A stretch of DNA of 64,000 bases. Origin: Candidatus Latescibacterota bacterium (GTDB lineage Bacteria > Krumholzibacteriota > Krumholzibacteriia > WVZY01). The stretch covers positions 248,001 to 312,000 of the forward strand of contig WVZY01000022.1 of assembly GCA_011772205.1 (NCBI GenBank), given 5' to 3'. Shown one piece after another: positions 9,933-19,116 of this stretch (position 1 is the stretch's first letter; each line of letters starts with the position of its first letter). The position numbers were made by a program, and so were the translations under genes. A model generated the notes under the pieces. That model saw nothing but the letters and a program-made list of their open reading frames with translations. It searched no databases and had not been told where the DNA came from.

Positions 9933-12314
9933 CTACCGGATCAAGGAAATCGTCTTCACAATGGATTGACCGTTGCTAATGATGCGGACAAAATAAATGC
10001 CGCTTGAAGCGAAAAATCCCTCTGCAGTGGTGAGATCCCACACTTCCGGCTCGCTTGGCCCACCGACCTTCTGGGAGTGAACGAGTTCACCTTCGATCGT
10101 GTAGATTTCGACGACGACCGGGCCGGTAATGTTCGCGATCTTCAGCTCCCCATGTCCCTGTCTCCCCATGACGGGATTCGGATACAGGTAGACGCTGGAA
10201 AGATCTGTCGGCGCCAATGCCGCCGGTGAAATATCAAAAGCCGACAGTCCTCCTTGAGTGCCAATAAAGAGAACATCTTCATCGGGGTGGAGCGCCAGTG
10301 CCTCGCAGTTGGCGTTGACGAGCGGGGATATCACGCTTTGGTCGAAGAACTGATTTAATCCGCCCTGCCAGACGGCCGGCGTCGTGTAAGCGGCGATGTC
10401 ATCCTCGTCGTCACGGGCGATTCGATTGAGCCCCATATCGGTAGCAACCCAAAGATTCCCATCCCTGTCGAAAACGAGGTCCTTCACTTCGTTTCCGAGC
10501 AGCCCGACTCTGAAGTCCCGCTTTGCCGTGAATCGCTTGAATTGTCCACTGCTGTACTTGTAAAGCCCAGCAGTGGTTCCGATCCAGAGCGCACCATCGT
10601 TGCCCAGAGTAAGAATCCGGAGCTCCGCCTCAGAAGCCAGTTCCTCGTCCTCCCCCACCTTCGCGACCGTCGACCAGATGTCCCCCGATAAGTTCGAAAG
10701 CGTCGCCCAGTCGTAGCCCCCCGTAAACCATCGCTGGACACCGCTACCTTCATTCGCCACGTATACCGCTCCGCCGGGATCGAATGTCACATCGAAGATC
10801 TTGCCTCCCCACATCTCCCCGCCGGTCGTCGTTGGCGTTATCTGAAGCCACTCGGTTTTGTTCCGGCTTAGGATATGAATCCCGATATCATCCGGATCCG
10901 GCAGCTCATCGGCCACGAACCAGCGGTTTCCTGCAGGATCCTCCCTGGCTCGCAAAAACTGGACGGAGCCCAGGCCGTCTCCTCCACCACTACCGATATC
11001 GTGGTGTATCCAAATGTCGTTGCCATAATCCTTGTCCAGCTGGTCCTGGAGTTCGTCGAGCGGCCTCGTATTCGGAGCGGCAAACCACTTGCTCCCAGTA
11101 GCGTCCGCCAGAAGTGCGAGATTGAGAAACAGGCCGGATAGTCCTGTTCCACCGGGAGTAGTGGTATTGTAATTGACCCACTCCCCGTCGGGTGTGAGTT
11201 TCCCCACGCCAAAACCAGCTGTCGCAACCCACAGCGAGGCATCTAAATCGACGGAGAGCCTCGTGATATACGTTCCCCCCGGAGCATTCGGCCGGATGTC
11301 GTTGAGGGTTGCACCATCGTATACTATGAGATCTCCACCCCTCCTCCACACTACGGGATCGGCAGTACCAATGTAGAGATTACCATCCGTCCCCCTCACG
11401 ATCGATCGGATTTGAGAGAGAGTCGAGCTTAGGTTGTGTTTGACATATAAAGGAACCATTGTCAGCGAGGAATCCCACGATACGCCGTCATGGCGGTAGA
11501 CATAAGAATTTGTCCCCGCCCACAGTACCGAGTCATCCCAAAAAAGCGAATGCACCGGCCGGTGGGAAATCCCGAGCGAACTCCAGCTGCTGTCCGCCGA
11601 GTTGAAACGCGCCACCCCGCGCGCCATGCCCACCCAGAGAGCCGTGTCCGCCCTCTCGATCACGTTCACTTGCACGGATGGGAGCCCGGCGGTCAAGTCA
11701 TGAAAGAAGCCCAACCGATCGATCGTTGTCACTCCACTGTCCGTTGCGATCCAAACCTGATCGCCATCGGCAAGGACATCGTTCACCTGATTGTCAGGCA
11801 GACCGTGCCGTTCGAAAAACTGGGCGGCCGGGAAGCCTTGTACGATGACTCCTGCACCATTTTTAGATCCGTAAACGAGCGTGTCTCCCCATGCAGTGAT
11901 GGTCGTGATCCGGTCATCGGTGAGTCCGTGGAAAGAAGCGCTGAGTGCAGCTACTTCAAGACCCCCTGCTACGAACCTGACGCGCGCAATCCCCGCGTCT
12001 TCAGATCCCACATAGAGTTCGCCCGCGCTGTCGAAGGTGAGCGCCGTGATGAAATTCGATGGCAGCCCATCCTTGCTCGTGAACTGCTGGAAGGAAGAAT
12101 CGGCTGGATCATAGATGATGATGCCCCCGTTGGTCGCCGAATAGAGCAAGCCGCCGTCGGATACGATCTCCATGATCAAGCTCGGATCCAAATAGCTTTT
12201 CCATCTATCTCGATCCGTCTGCGCGCGGCTGGAAGAAGAAAACGATCCCCAAAAAAGCACAAGCACCACAAAGGGCGCAACAAACCTGGGTACGAAGAGC
12301 CTATTGAACCTCAA
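9933..12314 (-). CDS. Secreted two-component-regulator-type beta-propeller protein with C-terminal sorting-like domain
   Basis: The 793-residue protein starts with a signal peptide (hydrophobic about residues 10-24, AxA-like SSSRAQ end). It is built of repeated blades of the reg_prop/YncE-like kind, seen as GLPSNFITALTFDSAGELYVG, LWVGMARGVARF, LWIGTTAGLYKY and LWVATDMGLNRI. The last 85 residues (from LYPNPVMG to KTISLIR) resemble the FlgD-like or T9SS type A sorting domains of FCB bacteria. It lies in the glycan locus between the dehydratase and the GT2 fusion, so it may be an exported surface protein made with the polymer. Function is unknown. The start is TTG at 12314 with GGAGG nine bases upstream. 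Confidence 0.75.
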   Translation of the reverse strand: MRFNRLFVPRFVAPFVVLVLFWGSFSSSSRAQTDRDRWKSYLDPSLIMEIVSDGGLLYSATNGGIIIYDPADSSFQQFTSKDGLPSNFITALTFDSAGELYVGSEDAGIARVRFVAGGLEVAALSASFHGLTDDRITTITAWGDTLVYGSKNGAGVIVQGFPAAQFFERHGLPDNQVNDVLADGDQVWIATDSGVTTIDRLGFFHDLTAGLPSVQVNVIERADTALWVGMARGVARFNSADSSWSSLGISHRPVHSLFWDDSVLWAGTNSYVYRHDGVSWDSSLTMVPLYVKHNLSSTLSQIRSIVRGTDGNLYIGTADPVVWRRGGDLIVYDGATLNDIRPNAPGGTYITRLSVDLDASLWVATAGFGVGKLTPDGEWVNYNTTTPGGTGLSGLFLNLALLADATGSKWFAAPNTRPLDELQDQLDKDYGNDIWIHHDIGSGGGDGLGSVQFLRAREDPAGNRWFVADELPDPDDIGIHILSRNKTEWLQITPTTTGGEMWGGKIFDVTFDPGGAVYVANEGSGVQRWFTGGYDWATLSNLSGDIWSTVAKVGEDEELASEAELRILTLGNDGALWIGTTAGLYKYSSGQFKRFTAKRDFRVGLLGNEVKDLVFDRDGNLWVATDMGLNRIARDDEDDIAAYTTPAVWQGGLNQFFDQSVISPLVNANCEALALHPDEDVLFIGTQGGLSAFDISPAALAPTDLSSVYLYPNPVMGRQGHGELKIANITGPVVVEIYTIEGELVHSQKVGGPSEPEVWDLTTAEGFFASSGIYFVRIISNGQSIVKTISLIR

Positions 12315-12330
12315 TTGCCGTAACCTCCAA

Positions 12331-14556
12331 TCAACTCACTAACGGAGGGCGCCGGTTTCTCCCCGCAACGATCTTGCTCACCGTGGTGAACAGGATTTTG
12401 AGATCCTGTATGAGAGACCAGTTTTGGATGTAGTTCGCATCCTGAGCAAGCATATCTCCCATGCTGAGCCGTGCGGATTTTCCCATGCGCCAGTAGCCGG
12501 TGATGCCAGGGCGGACTTCGAAGCGGAACCGTGCCCCCGTATCGAGCAAGCCTCCGTCCTCGGCGGGAATGGGATACGGCCCGACCAGGCTCATCTTTCC
12601 AATTACCACCAGCCAGAAGAGGGGCAGGCTGACGAGGTCCGAGGGGCCGCTTACGGCGCCATCACCGGCGATCGGGACTGTGAAAGGCTCTCCCCCCAAC
12701 CCAATCCTTTTCTCATGAGTAAAAGGCTTTTTGCCGCGTGCATACGCGTATAAATAATATATCACAAAGAAAGGGACGCTTACTACGCTAAATGTAATAC
12801 CGAGGATGATATCCAGAGCCCGTTTCGAGAAGCGATCGAAAACGTAGCGGGTATCGCGCTGGTACGCGATAACCGGGCGTCCAAACAAGTCGGCCACCGA
12901 AGCCTGGTGGACAACGAGACCGGTATGGTCTGTGAGAACCGTGATGTCCACCACACGCCGCCGGCCCATCGTAACGAACTCGGCAAAGCGCTCCTCCGAA
13001 ACAGCGCCAGAGAGAAAAATCACCTCCTGAATGCGGTATCGGTCCACGATGTCCTCGAGATCAGAGAGGCTTCCCAAGCTCCCCCCAAAGGGGCTTGCTA
13101 AAATGCCAAACGACTCCAACGGGGCATCGGAAGGGGCTTTGAAAGGAGATTCTTCCGGCGCTTCCGGATACCCCTCGCGATAAGCTTCGAGAGGGATCTC
13201 GGAGGCGGTCTCCTTTCCGGTATCTGTTTCTTCGCCGGTGACCACGACACCGACCACGTCCATACCGGGCATGTCACCGCGAAGCAGTTTCGACTCGAGA
13301 TCTTTCGCCCTGTCGAGAGGTCCAACAATACAAACCCGTTTGAGATCGATTTTAAGCTCGAGCAGCCTCTTGTGAAATGCCCTGGCGCCCATCCGAATGA
13401 ACCAATCAAACAGAATGGCGAAGGGTACGAGGAAAGCAACGATCATTCGCGAATATATCCGTATTTTGCTCAAGTAAGTGCTCGCCATCAGAAGGATCGA
13501 CGCGAAGATGATCGCGCGGCCGATGTCGAACAGCTCATCTACGTACGACGTTTCTCGACGTATCCGGTACAAACCGAGAGCGAAATATGTGAATACAAAT
13601 AGAAGATTTTCGAAAACCACGAATCGCTGGTACACGTCTATCGGAAGGATAGGATTGGTAAAGATGCTGTGTAGCGACACACGGAGATAATAGGCACATA
13701 GGAAGGCAATGTTGAACGCAATCATGTCTAACAATAGAAAGAGCAAGACCTTCCCAACTTCCCTGTATCTCTTTAGGAAATACAGAATGAAGTTCCACTT
13801 CTCGTAGTATCGGATCATGCTGGCGAGATGGGCAATGAACGAGCGGTTGAGAACGGATTGGGCGCTTTCTCTCGCGTAGCCGTGAATGATAACGGCATCC
13901 GGATAATAATAAACCTGCCAGTTCTTTTGTCTCATGCGATAGCACCAGTCGACATCTTCAAAATATAGAAAAAATCGTTCATCCATCATGCCAACGGATT
14001 GAACCGCATCCCTCCGAACGAGCATGCATGCGCCGAGTATCCAATCAACTTCCTTCGTTGATTCGTGATCGAAGTCGAGCATCAGGTGATCTGCTACAAC
14101 CTTTGAATTTCTGAAGATCTTCCCAAGTGGTGTACGCCGAAGCAAAAGCACCTTCCACGTATAAAAGCGCCTGCATGAGTATTGGAGATTGCCGTCGTGA
14201 AAAACGAGTTTTGGTCCGACGATTCCCGCATCTTTATGATCGTCCATGAATTGCATGAGTTTATCGACAGCGTCCTGTTTGACGATGGTATCCGGATTGA
14301 TGATCAAGAAATAATTTCCTCTTGCCTCTCTCATGCCGAGATTTACGCCTTTCGAATATCCGTAGTTCTCCCGCTCCGCGATCAGCTTTACTTCTGGGAA
14401 TTCCTTTTCTACCATATCCGGCGTTCCGTCGCGGCTTGCGTTGTCCACTACGATGACTTCAATCCTGCCGGAATACGTTTGCTTACGGATCGACTCCAGG
14501 CAGGGCCCCAATACCGAGAGACTGTTGTAGCTGACGATAATGATCGAGACGTCCAT
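12331..14556 (-). CDS. GT2 glycosyltransferase fused to a degenerate polyprenyl-phosphate sugar-phosphotransferase
   Basis: Two enzymes in one chain of 741 residues. Residues 1-265 are a GT2 of the rhamnosyltransferase type (VVDNASRDG, IINPDT, FLYFEDVDWC). Membrane helices follow (about 268-395), then a CoA-binding-like domain (405-550) with a Pro/Glu/Ser-rich insert, and a C-terminal WbaP/PglC-like domain from about 575 (FSKRALDIILG, HEKRIGLGGEPF, MSLVGPYP, VRPGITGYWRM, NYIQNWSLIQDL). The expected K-F-R-[ST]-M stretch, the catalytic Asp-Glu and the S-L-D-E-L-P-Q motif between EPF and MSLVGP are missing; only 29 residues fill the gap. The transferase domain may therefore be inactive. ATG 14556 is preferred to GTG 14565 because AGGTG precedes it and the fold starts there. 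Confidence 0.85.
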   Translation of the reverse strand: MDVSIIIVSYNSLSVLGPCLESIRKQTYSGRIEVIVVDNASRDGTPDMVEKEFPEVKLIAERENYGYSKGVNLGMREARGNYFLIINPDTIVKQDAVDKLMQFMDDHKDAGIVGPKLVFHDGNLQYSCRRFYTWKVLLLRRTPLGKIFRNSKVVADHLMLDFDHESTKEVDWILGACMLVRRDAVQSVGMMDERFFLYFEDVDWCYRMRQKNWQVYYYPDAVIIHGYARESAQSVLNRSFIAHLASMIRYYEKWNFILYFLKRYREVGKVLLFLLLDMIAFNIAFLCAYYLRVSLHSIFTNPILPIDVYQRFVVFENLLFVFTYFALGLYRIRRETSYVDELFDIGRAIIFASILLMASTYLSKIRIYSRMIVAFLVPFAILFDWFIRMGARAFHKRLLELKIDLKRVCIVGPLDRAKDLESKLLRGDMPGMDVVGVVVTGEETDTGKETASEIPLEAYREGYPEAPEESPFKAPSDAPLESFGILASPFGGSLGSLSDLEDIVDRYRIQEVIFLSGAVSEERFAEFVTMGRRRVVDITVLTDHTGLVVHQASVADLFGRPVIAYQRDTRYVFDRFSKRALDIILGITFSVVSVPFFVIYYLYAYARGKKPFTHEKRIGLGGEPFTVPIAGDGAVSGPSDLVSLPLFWLVVIGKMSLVGPYPIPAEDGGLLDTGARFRFEVRPGITGYWRMGKSARLSMGDMLAQDANYIQNWSLIQDLKILFTTVSKIVAGRNRRPPLVS

Positions 14557-14565
14557 GGAGAACAC

Positions 14566-15291
14566 CTAGTGTTTCTTAAAGAATCTCCTTATAGATTCGA
14601 ATCGCAGCTTCCACACGAGAAATGCGGCTTCCAATATAATGCGTCGGGACATCTTCGAAGTCCCGCTCCTCCGATCCACAAAGACGATCGGTATTTCTTT
14701 TATCTTATAGCCCCCCTTCCACACATGAAAGTTCACCTCGATTTGAAAAGAATAACCGTCGCTCTTGATATGGTCGAGAGGAAGACTTTCCAGAACCTCC
14801 CGCCGAAAGCATTTGAAACCTCCGGTAGCGTCTTTCAGAGGCATGCCGGTGACAATCCGCGTATAGATATTCGCGCCGACGCTCAAGAATAACCGAGAAA
14901 GCGGCCAGTTTACTACGGTGATCCCATCGAGATACCGTGAACCGAGAACAAGATCCGATTCCTTTATGTTATCGAGAAATTCGGGAATTGCTTTCGGATC
15001 GTGGGAAAAGTCTGCATCCATCTCGAAAAAATATTTCGCATCTGTATTCCTCAGTCCCCATTTGAATCCTTCTATGTAGGCGCTCCCCAGTCCAAGTTTG
15101 CGGGGGCGATGGAGGCTGTGCACGCGCGGCTCGCGGTTCCCCCATTCCTTCACGAACTCGCCGGTGCCGTCGGGAGAATTATCGTCGACCACGAGCACTT
15201 CAAGATCGCGCCCCAATGAAAAGAGCTCACTGACCAAGCTCTCAATGTTTTCTTTTTCATTAAACGTGGGAATTATGATGAGTGCTTCCAC
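14566..15291 (-). CDS. Polyprenol-phosphate mannose (DPM1-type) synthase
   Basis: This compact GT2 of 241 residues has no C-terminal membrane helices. The N-terminus MEALIIIPTFNEKENIESLV, the DDNSPDGTG nucleotide-binding acidic pair and EMDADFSHDP are typical of dolichol/polyprenol monophosphate mannose synthases. Such enzymes move mannose or a related hexose from GDP-sugar to undecaprenyl-phosphate, making the donor used by GT-C membrane transferases. Several GT-C genes lie in this locus, so it probably supplies them, and manC at 47398-48471 could provide GDP-mannose. The GTG start (15291) lies within the end of the upstream YfhO gene (19-base overlap). AAGGA precedes it. Confidence 0.85.
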   Translation of the reverse strand: MEALIIIPTFNEKENIESLVSELFSLGRDLEVLVVDDNSPDGTGEFVKEWGNREPRVHSLHRPRKLGLGSAYIEGFKWGLRNTDAKYFFEMDADFSHDPKAIPEFLDNIKESDLVLGSRYLDGITVVNWPLSRLFLSVGANIYTRIVTGMPLKDATGGFKCFRREVLESLPLDHIKSDGYSFQIEVNFHVWKGGYKIKEIPIVFVDRRSGTSKMSRRIILEAAFLVWKLRFESIRRFFKKH

Positions 15292-17903
15292 CTGGTCCTT
15301 CTCCTGGCCTCCAGAAATGCCGAAACCAACAGTGCTATGACGAGAACAGCAAACGTCAGAACGGAAATGAGAACGCCCTTCTCGAACAGCGACGCGTCGT
15401 ACCTGAACACGACCTCGTGATCGCCTGGCTGTAAGGCGACAGATCTAAGGATATGGTTCGCCTGCATCATTTCACCCTGTTTTCCGTCAACAAATACCTG
15501 CCAGCGGGGATAATACACCTCGCTCAAAACCATTATACATGCCGAATCCACATGGGCGTTGATTTGAATTTCGTTGAGGTTATACCGGGTAATCTCTGCC
15601 CGGCTCCCCTTGCTCGATACAGGTTCGATCGGCGGCTGTTTTGCAAGAACGGCAGTTTTCGACAAATCGATATTGCCAGCAGTCATTAGATCGAGCGCTT
15701 TTTGTCCCTCGGCGATTCGATACGAATCGACAAAAAACACCCTCGGCAACGCTCGGAGATTTTCATAGACATAGCGCTTCTGCCCGGAACCGTTCTGTCC
15801 CTCCCAGCGCTGCACAAAAACCTCGCCAGCGGGAAGCGGATAGCCCGAGATGAGGTAGCGTACATTCAGCATATCGATCAACTGAAGCCGGCCCATGGAA
15901 AGGGCTTTTCGCAACGAGCCCAGAAATTCCTGGTAATTGGCGAGCTTTGCTGCGTGGTACCCACCGATCGATGAAATACCGGAATTCATGTAGATGTTTG
16001 TTTGGAACTCTCCCGAAAAGGGAGATGCCGGGCGAGCCGGGTTGTAGTATATGGGAAACACTCTGAAGAATCGTTCATCGCGTTTCAAGAACTCCGCTAC
16101 CGGGTCGGTGGTCAGATAATCATCGACAGAACTTTTTTCCCTAACGATCCGGTAACGATCGGAATCCCGGAAGCGCTCAGGATGGATGATATGGCGGTCC
16201 ACCATGTACAAATCGATGAAGGATAGAAGCGCCAGGGCGCCGATGAACACGGCTTTGGCAAGGATTCCCCTCGCGTACAGATACAGAAGAACAAACGCAG
16301 CGCTCAGAAGGATGGAAAACTTCAGCAAGTCGCCGCCGAGAAAGCCTCCCGCAGTCTTCGCAAGAGCCATTTGATGCTGGGACGATTGTGCCAGCCGGAA
16401 CCGGCCGGCGATGTCGCTCGCGAATCCGCCCCTCCAGTATCCCTGGCTCACGACAGCAATGAGAAAAACGGCGAAGGATCCCAGCATCAGCCAAAGCGCG
16501 ATCTTTTTCAGCCGGGCGCCGTCCATCCTGAGCAGCGCGTCGACACCGATGGCGAATAACGTCACGACGGCGAGTTGCTGCACGATGAGTACCATCACCG
16601 GCACTCGGAATTTGTTGAAGAATGGAAGCAGTTTGAAGAGCACATCATAGATCACGGGAAAGAACCGGCCGAAAGAAACTAAGGTCGAAACGATGACGAC
16701 GAAGAGAAGAAAGTTCGTGAACCGGTCCCTCGCCCACAAAACCGCGCCGATGGCACCCAGGAGCACGAACAATCCCAGATAGTTCGGGTAATCGGTGAAG
16801 GGCATGTGCCCATAGTACAGATCCTTACCGAATCCGTAAGCATGCGGCAGGAAGAATGTGATCATCTCGGCGGGATGAAGACTCCACGATGTGGCGTAGT
16901 CATAATCCAAACCACCTCCCTCGGTGGCGCCTCTGATCGAATACTGCGAGTAATCATGAACGGGCAGATACAAAACAGAGCTGAGGAGAAGGGATGCGAC
17001 AACGACGATACACAGGATAACGGCAAGACACGCTACCTCGATCGTCGCAGCGCGCGCCGGCCGCCCTTCGGAGCCACCGGAGAGCCGCGCCACAATTCCC
17101 CTGTGACTGGATTCTTCCGCCCCAACCCGCCTGCCCCTGGCAGCATCCACCAACTTGAGCGTGCCGAAGAAGAGAAAGTGGAGCCCGATCAGGGCGTAGG
17201 TGTAATACGAGACCTGGAGGTGCGCTCTCAGCATTTGAAAGCCGAGAACGATCGCAAGCGCGCTCGCGTTGAGAATGATCCCTTTCCCGCGCCAAATCCG
17301 GTCCCAGAAATACAGCGCAAAGGGGAGATAGGCTACAGCACAGGCCTGGCTACCGTGTCCGTAAGCGCCCACGGCGACTAGGTTAGGCATCCACATCATA
17401 AAGCACGCTGCCGAAACGGAGATAAAAAAGCCGACACCGCGATCCCTCAACAATAGAAACACGCCCAACCCGAGCAAGAACGTGTGAAAGAGCAGCCAAA
17501 TGGCGTTGGGAAGTGGCATGAATGTTCTCACTGCTCTGAACATCTCACTCACTGGGTAAATATGGGGCATGTAGGCGAGGCTCCCGAAGCTCGGCATTCC
17601 GGAGAATAGAAACGGATTCCATAGCGGGTAATTCGCTTCCCCGGCCGGCATCTGTTTCGTCGCCTCGGCAAAGCTCGCCGCGGCTTGAGTGTCCAAGGCA
17701 AGGAATATTTTGTTACGGAAAACGAGTTCGGGGTACAGCACACAGATGGCTATAACTAGGAGAACAATGCCTGTGAGGAATTGATATCTGAACGGGAGCT
17801 CTTCTAAAAAACGAAACAGTCCCGTGGGTTTGCGTTCAGGCGCTTCTTGTTTTTTGGGAACGCGCTTCTCTTTTTTGCGACTCTTTTTTTTACCACCGGC
17901 CAT
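15273..17903 (-). CDS. YfhO-family polytopic membrane protein
   Basis: The 876-residue protein opens with a very basic cytoplasmic tail (about residues 2-25, Lys/Arg-rich) and has about 12-13 membrane segments up to roughly residue 580. A large extracytoplasmic domain follows, then a last helix near residue 850. The stretches PLWNPFLFSGMPSFGSLAYM and GHGSQACAVAYLPFALYFWD, with the late VYYPRWQVFVDGK-like element, identify the bacterial YfhO family. YfhO in Gram-positives glycosylates lipoteichoic acid using lipid-linked sugar, so a GT-C-like role here is reasonable but unproven. ATG 17903 is supported by GAGG about nine bases upstream. Confidence 0.85.
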   Translation of the reverse strand: MAGGKKKSRKKEKRVPKKQEAPERKPTGLFRFLEELPFRYQFLTGIVLLVIAICVLYPELVFRNKIFLALDTQAAASFAEATKQMPAGEANYPLWNPFLFSGMPSFGSLAYMPHIYPVSEMFRAVRTFMPLPNAIWLLFHTFLLGLGVFLLLRDRGVGFFISVSAACFMMWMPNLVAVGAYGHGSQACAVAYLPFALYFWDRIWRGKGIILNASALAIVLGFQMLRAHLQVSYYTYALIGLHFLFFGTLKLVDAARGRRVGAEESSHRGIVARLSGGSEGRPARAATIEVACLAVILCIVVVASLLLSSVLYLPVHDYSQYSIRGATEGGGLDYDYATSWSLHPAEMITFFLPHAYGFGKDLYYGHMPFTDYPNYLGLFVLLGAIGAVLWARDRFTNFLLFVVIVSTLVSFGRFFPVIYDVLFKLLPFFNKFRVPVMVLIVQQLAVVTLFAIGVDALLRMDGARLKKIALWLMLGSFAVFLIAVVSQGYWRGGFASDIAGRFRLAQSSQHQMALAKTAGGFLGGDLLKFSILLSAAFVLLYLYARGILAKAVFIGALALLSFIDLYMVDRHIIHPERFRDSDRYRIVREKSSVDDYLTTDPVAEFLKRDERFFRVFPIYYNPARPASPFSGEFQTNIYMNSGISSIGGYHAAKLANYQEFLGSLRKALSMGRLQLIDMLNVRYLISGYPLPAGEVFVQRWEGQNGSGQKRYVYENLRALPRVFFVDSYRIAEGQKALDLMTAGNIDLSKTAVLAKQPPIEPVSSKGSRAEITRYNLNEIQINAHVDSACIMVLSEVYYPRWQVFVDGKQGEMMQANHILRSVALQPGDHEVVFRYDASLFEKGVLISVLTFAVLVIALLVSAFLEARRRTRWKHSS

Positions 17904-17985
17904 GAATGAATTCCTCTATATCAAGCAATGTTAACACACTGAGTAATACGCAGTAAATCATCGTCTTACATGCCCGCACCACGAA

Positions 17986-19116
17986 TTAGCCGGCATCGAG
18001 ACCGGAGAGTTCCACGAGCGTGCCCTTGCACCTCTTCCATGAAAACTTGTCTTTGGCTGCCTGAATATTTTCTTCGAAAGTGGTGGAATCTCCTTGGCTG
18101 TAAAAATGCACGATTGCCTTTGCCAGTGACTCCGGATCGTTGGGAGGTACAACGTACCCGGTCACTCCGTCCTCCACTACATCGGGTAATCCTCCGACGC
18201 CGGTTACGATAACGGGCTTTCCAAATCCAAACGCGATTTGAACGATGCCGCTTTGCGTAGCCGATAAATAGGGTAGGACGACAATGTCACAAGCGGTGAA
18301 GAATATCTCGACCTCCTCATTCGGAACGTAGCGGTCGACGAGCACAATCTTATCGCGGATAGACAATTCCTCCATTAGGGAAATATACGACTCCTGATCC
18401 TCATAGAATTCCCCCACGATAAGAAGAGTCGACGGAACCCGCTCGATGCTTTCCGCAAATGCTTCGAGCAGTACGCGTAGACCCTTGTAAGGGCGGATGT
18501 ATCCAAAGAAGAGCGTTATGCGGTCTTGGATACCGAGCTTCTCCCGCGCCTCCTCCCGAGTGATGTAGCTCTGTTTGAATACATCGTAAATGGGGTGCGG
18601 ATTGACGGCTACCCTTGCGTGCTTCCTGAAACGCAGCAGGTTCATTCTATCTTCCTGAGATTGAACGAGAAACGCATTGACGAAAGTAAAACCGATTTTT
18701 ATCAATGTGCGGTCGAATATCGAAGCCTCGTGAGGCAGAACATTGTGGCACAGGTAGACAACCTGGCTTTTCCAAAACAGTTTGAGAAAGAACAGGACAC
18801 CGGCGTATGTGAATGCGAAAAACGGCTGCCACCATTGAAATACAACGAGGTCCGGACGCCGGCGGGCGATTGCCCTCGCTGTCAGAATCCATGTGAACGG
18901 ATTCATCGAATCGATCAGCCGCTCCGATTCGACCTGCAGGGGTGATCCGCTTTCGTCGAACTGGGTTTTTCCCGGGAAGAGAAATGAAGGATAGAGCCGC
19001 TTGAAATTAATGATGGATATTTCGTGGTCTTTGGCGAATTCCTTCGCCAGAAGGGACGTGAAATGGGCGATTCCACCACGGTAGGGGTAGACCGGTCCTA
19101 CCAGACAGACCTTCAT
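17986..19116 (-). CDS. GT4-family glycosyltransferase
   Basis: A 376-residue GT-B enzyme. The start MKVCLVGPVYPYRGGIAHFT is the glycine-loop opening of GT4 enzymes. The C-terminal domain has LFFGYIRPYKGLRVLLEAF, a central ACDIVVLPYLSATQSGIVQIAFGFGKPVIV (acidic donor-binding helix region) and TGVGGLPDVVEDGVTGYVV. It probably adds a sugar to the lipid-linked glycan in the cytoplasm. The start overlaps the stop of the upstream GT2 by 4 bases (ATGA arrangement), so the two are likely translated together. Substrates are unknown. Confidence 0.88.
   Translation of the reverse strand: MKVCLVGPVYPYRGGIAHFTSLLAKEFAKDHEISIINFKRLYPSFLFPGKTQFDESGSPLQVESERLIDSMNPFTWILTARAIARRRPDLVVFQWWQPFFAFTYAGVLFFLKLFWKSQVVYLCHNVLPHEASIFDRTLIKIGFTFVNAFLVQSQEDRMNLLRFRKHARVAVNPHPIYDVFKQSYITREEAREKLGIQDRITLFFGYIRPYKGLRVLLEAFAESIERVPSTLLIVGEFYEDQESYISLMEELSIRDKIVLVDRYVPNEEVEIFFTACDIVVLPYLSATQSGIVQIAFGFGKPVIVTGVGGLPDVVEDGVTGYVVPPNDPESLAKAIVHFYSQGDSTTFEENIQAAKDKFSWKRCKGTLVELSGLDAG

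Noticed and set aside
8979..10007. 342-codon plus-strand open frame opposite the dehydratase
   Set aside because: It is the antisense of the well-supported SDR gene and has no recognisable motif or ribosome site.
11490..12323. 277-codon plus-strand frame opposite the beta-propeller gene
   Set aside because: Shadow of the repeated blades; no homology-like motifs.
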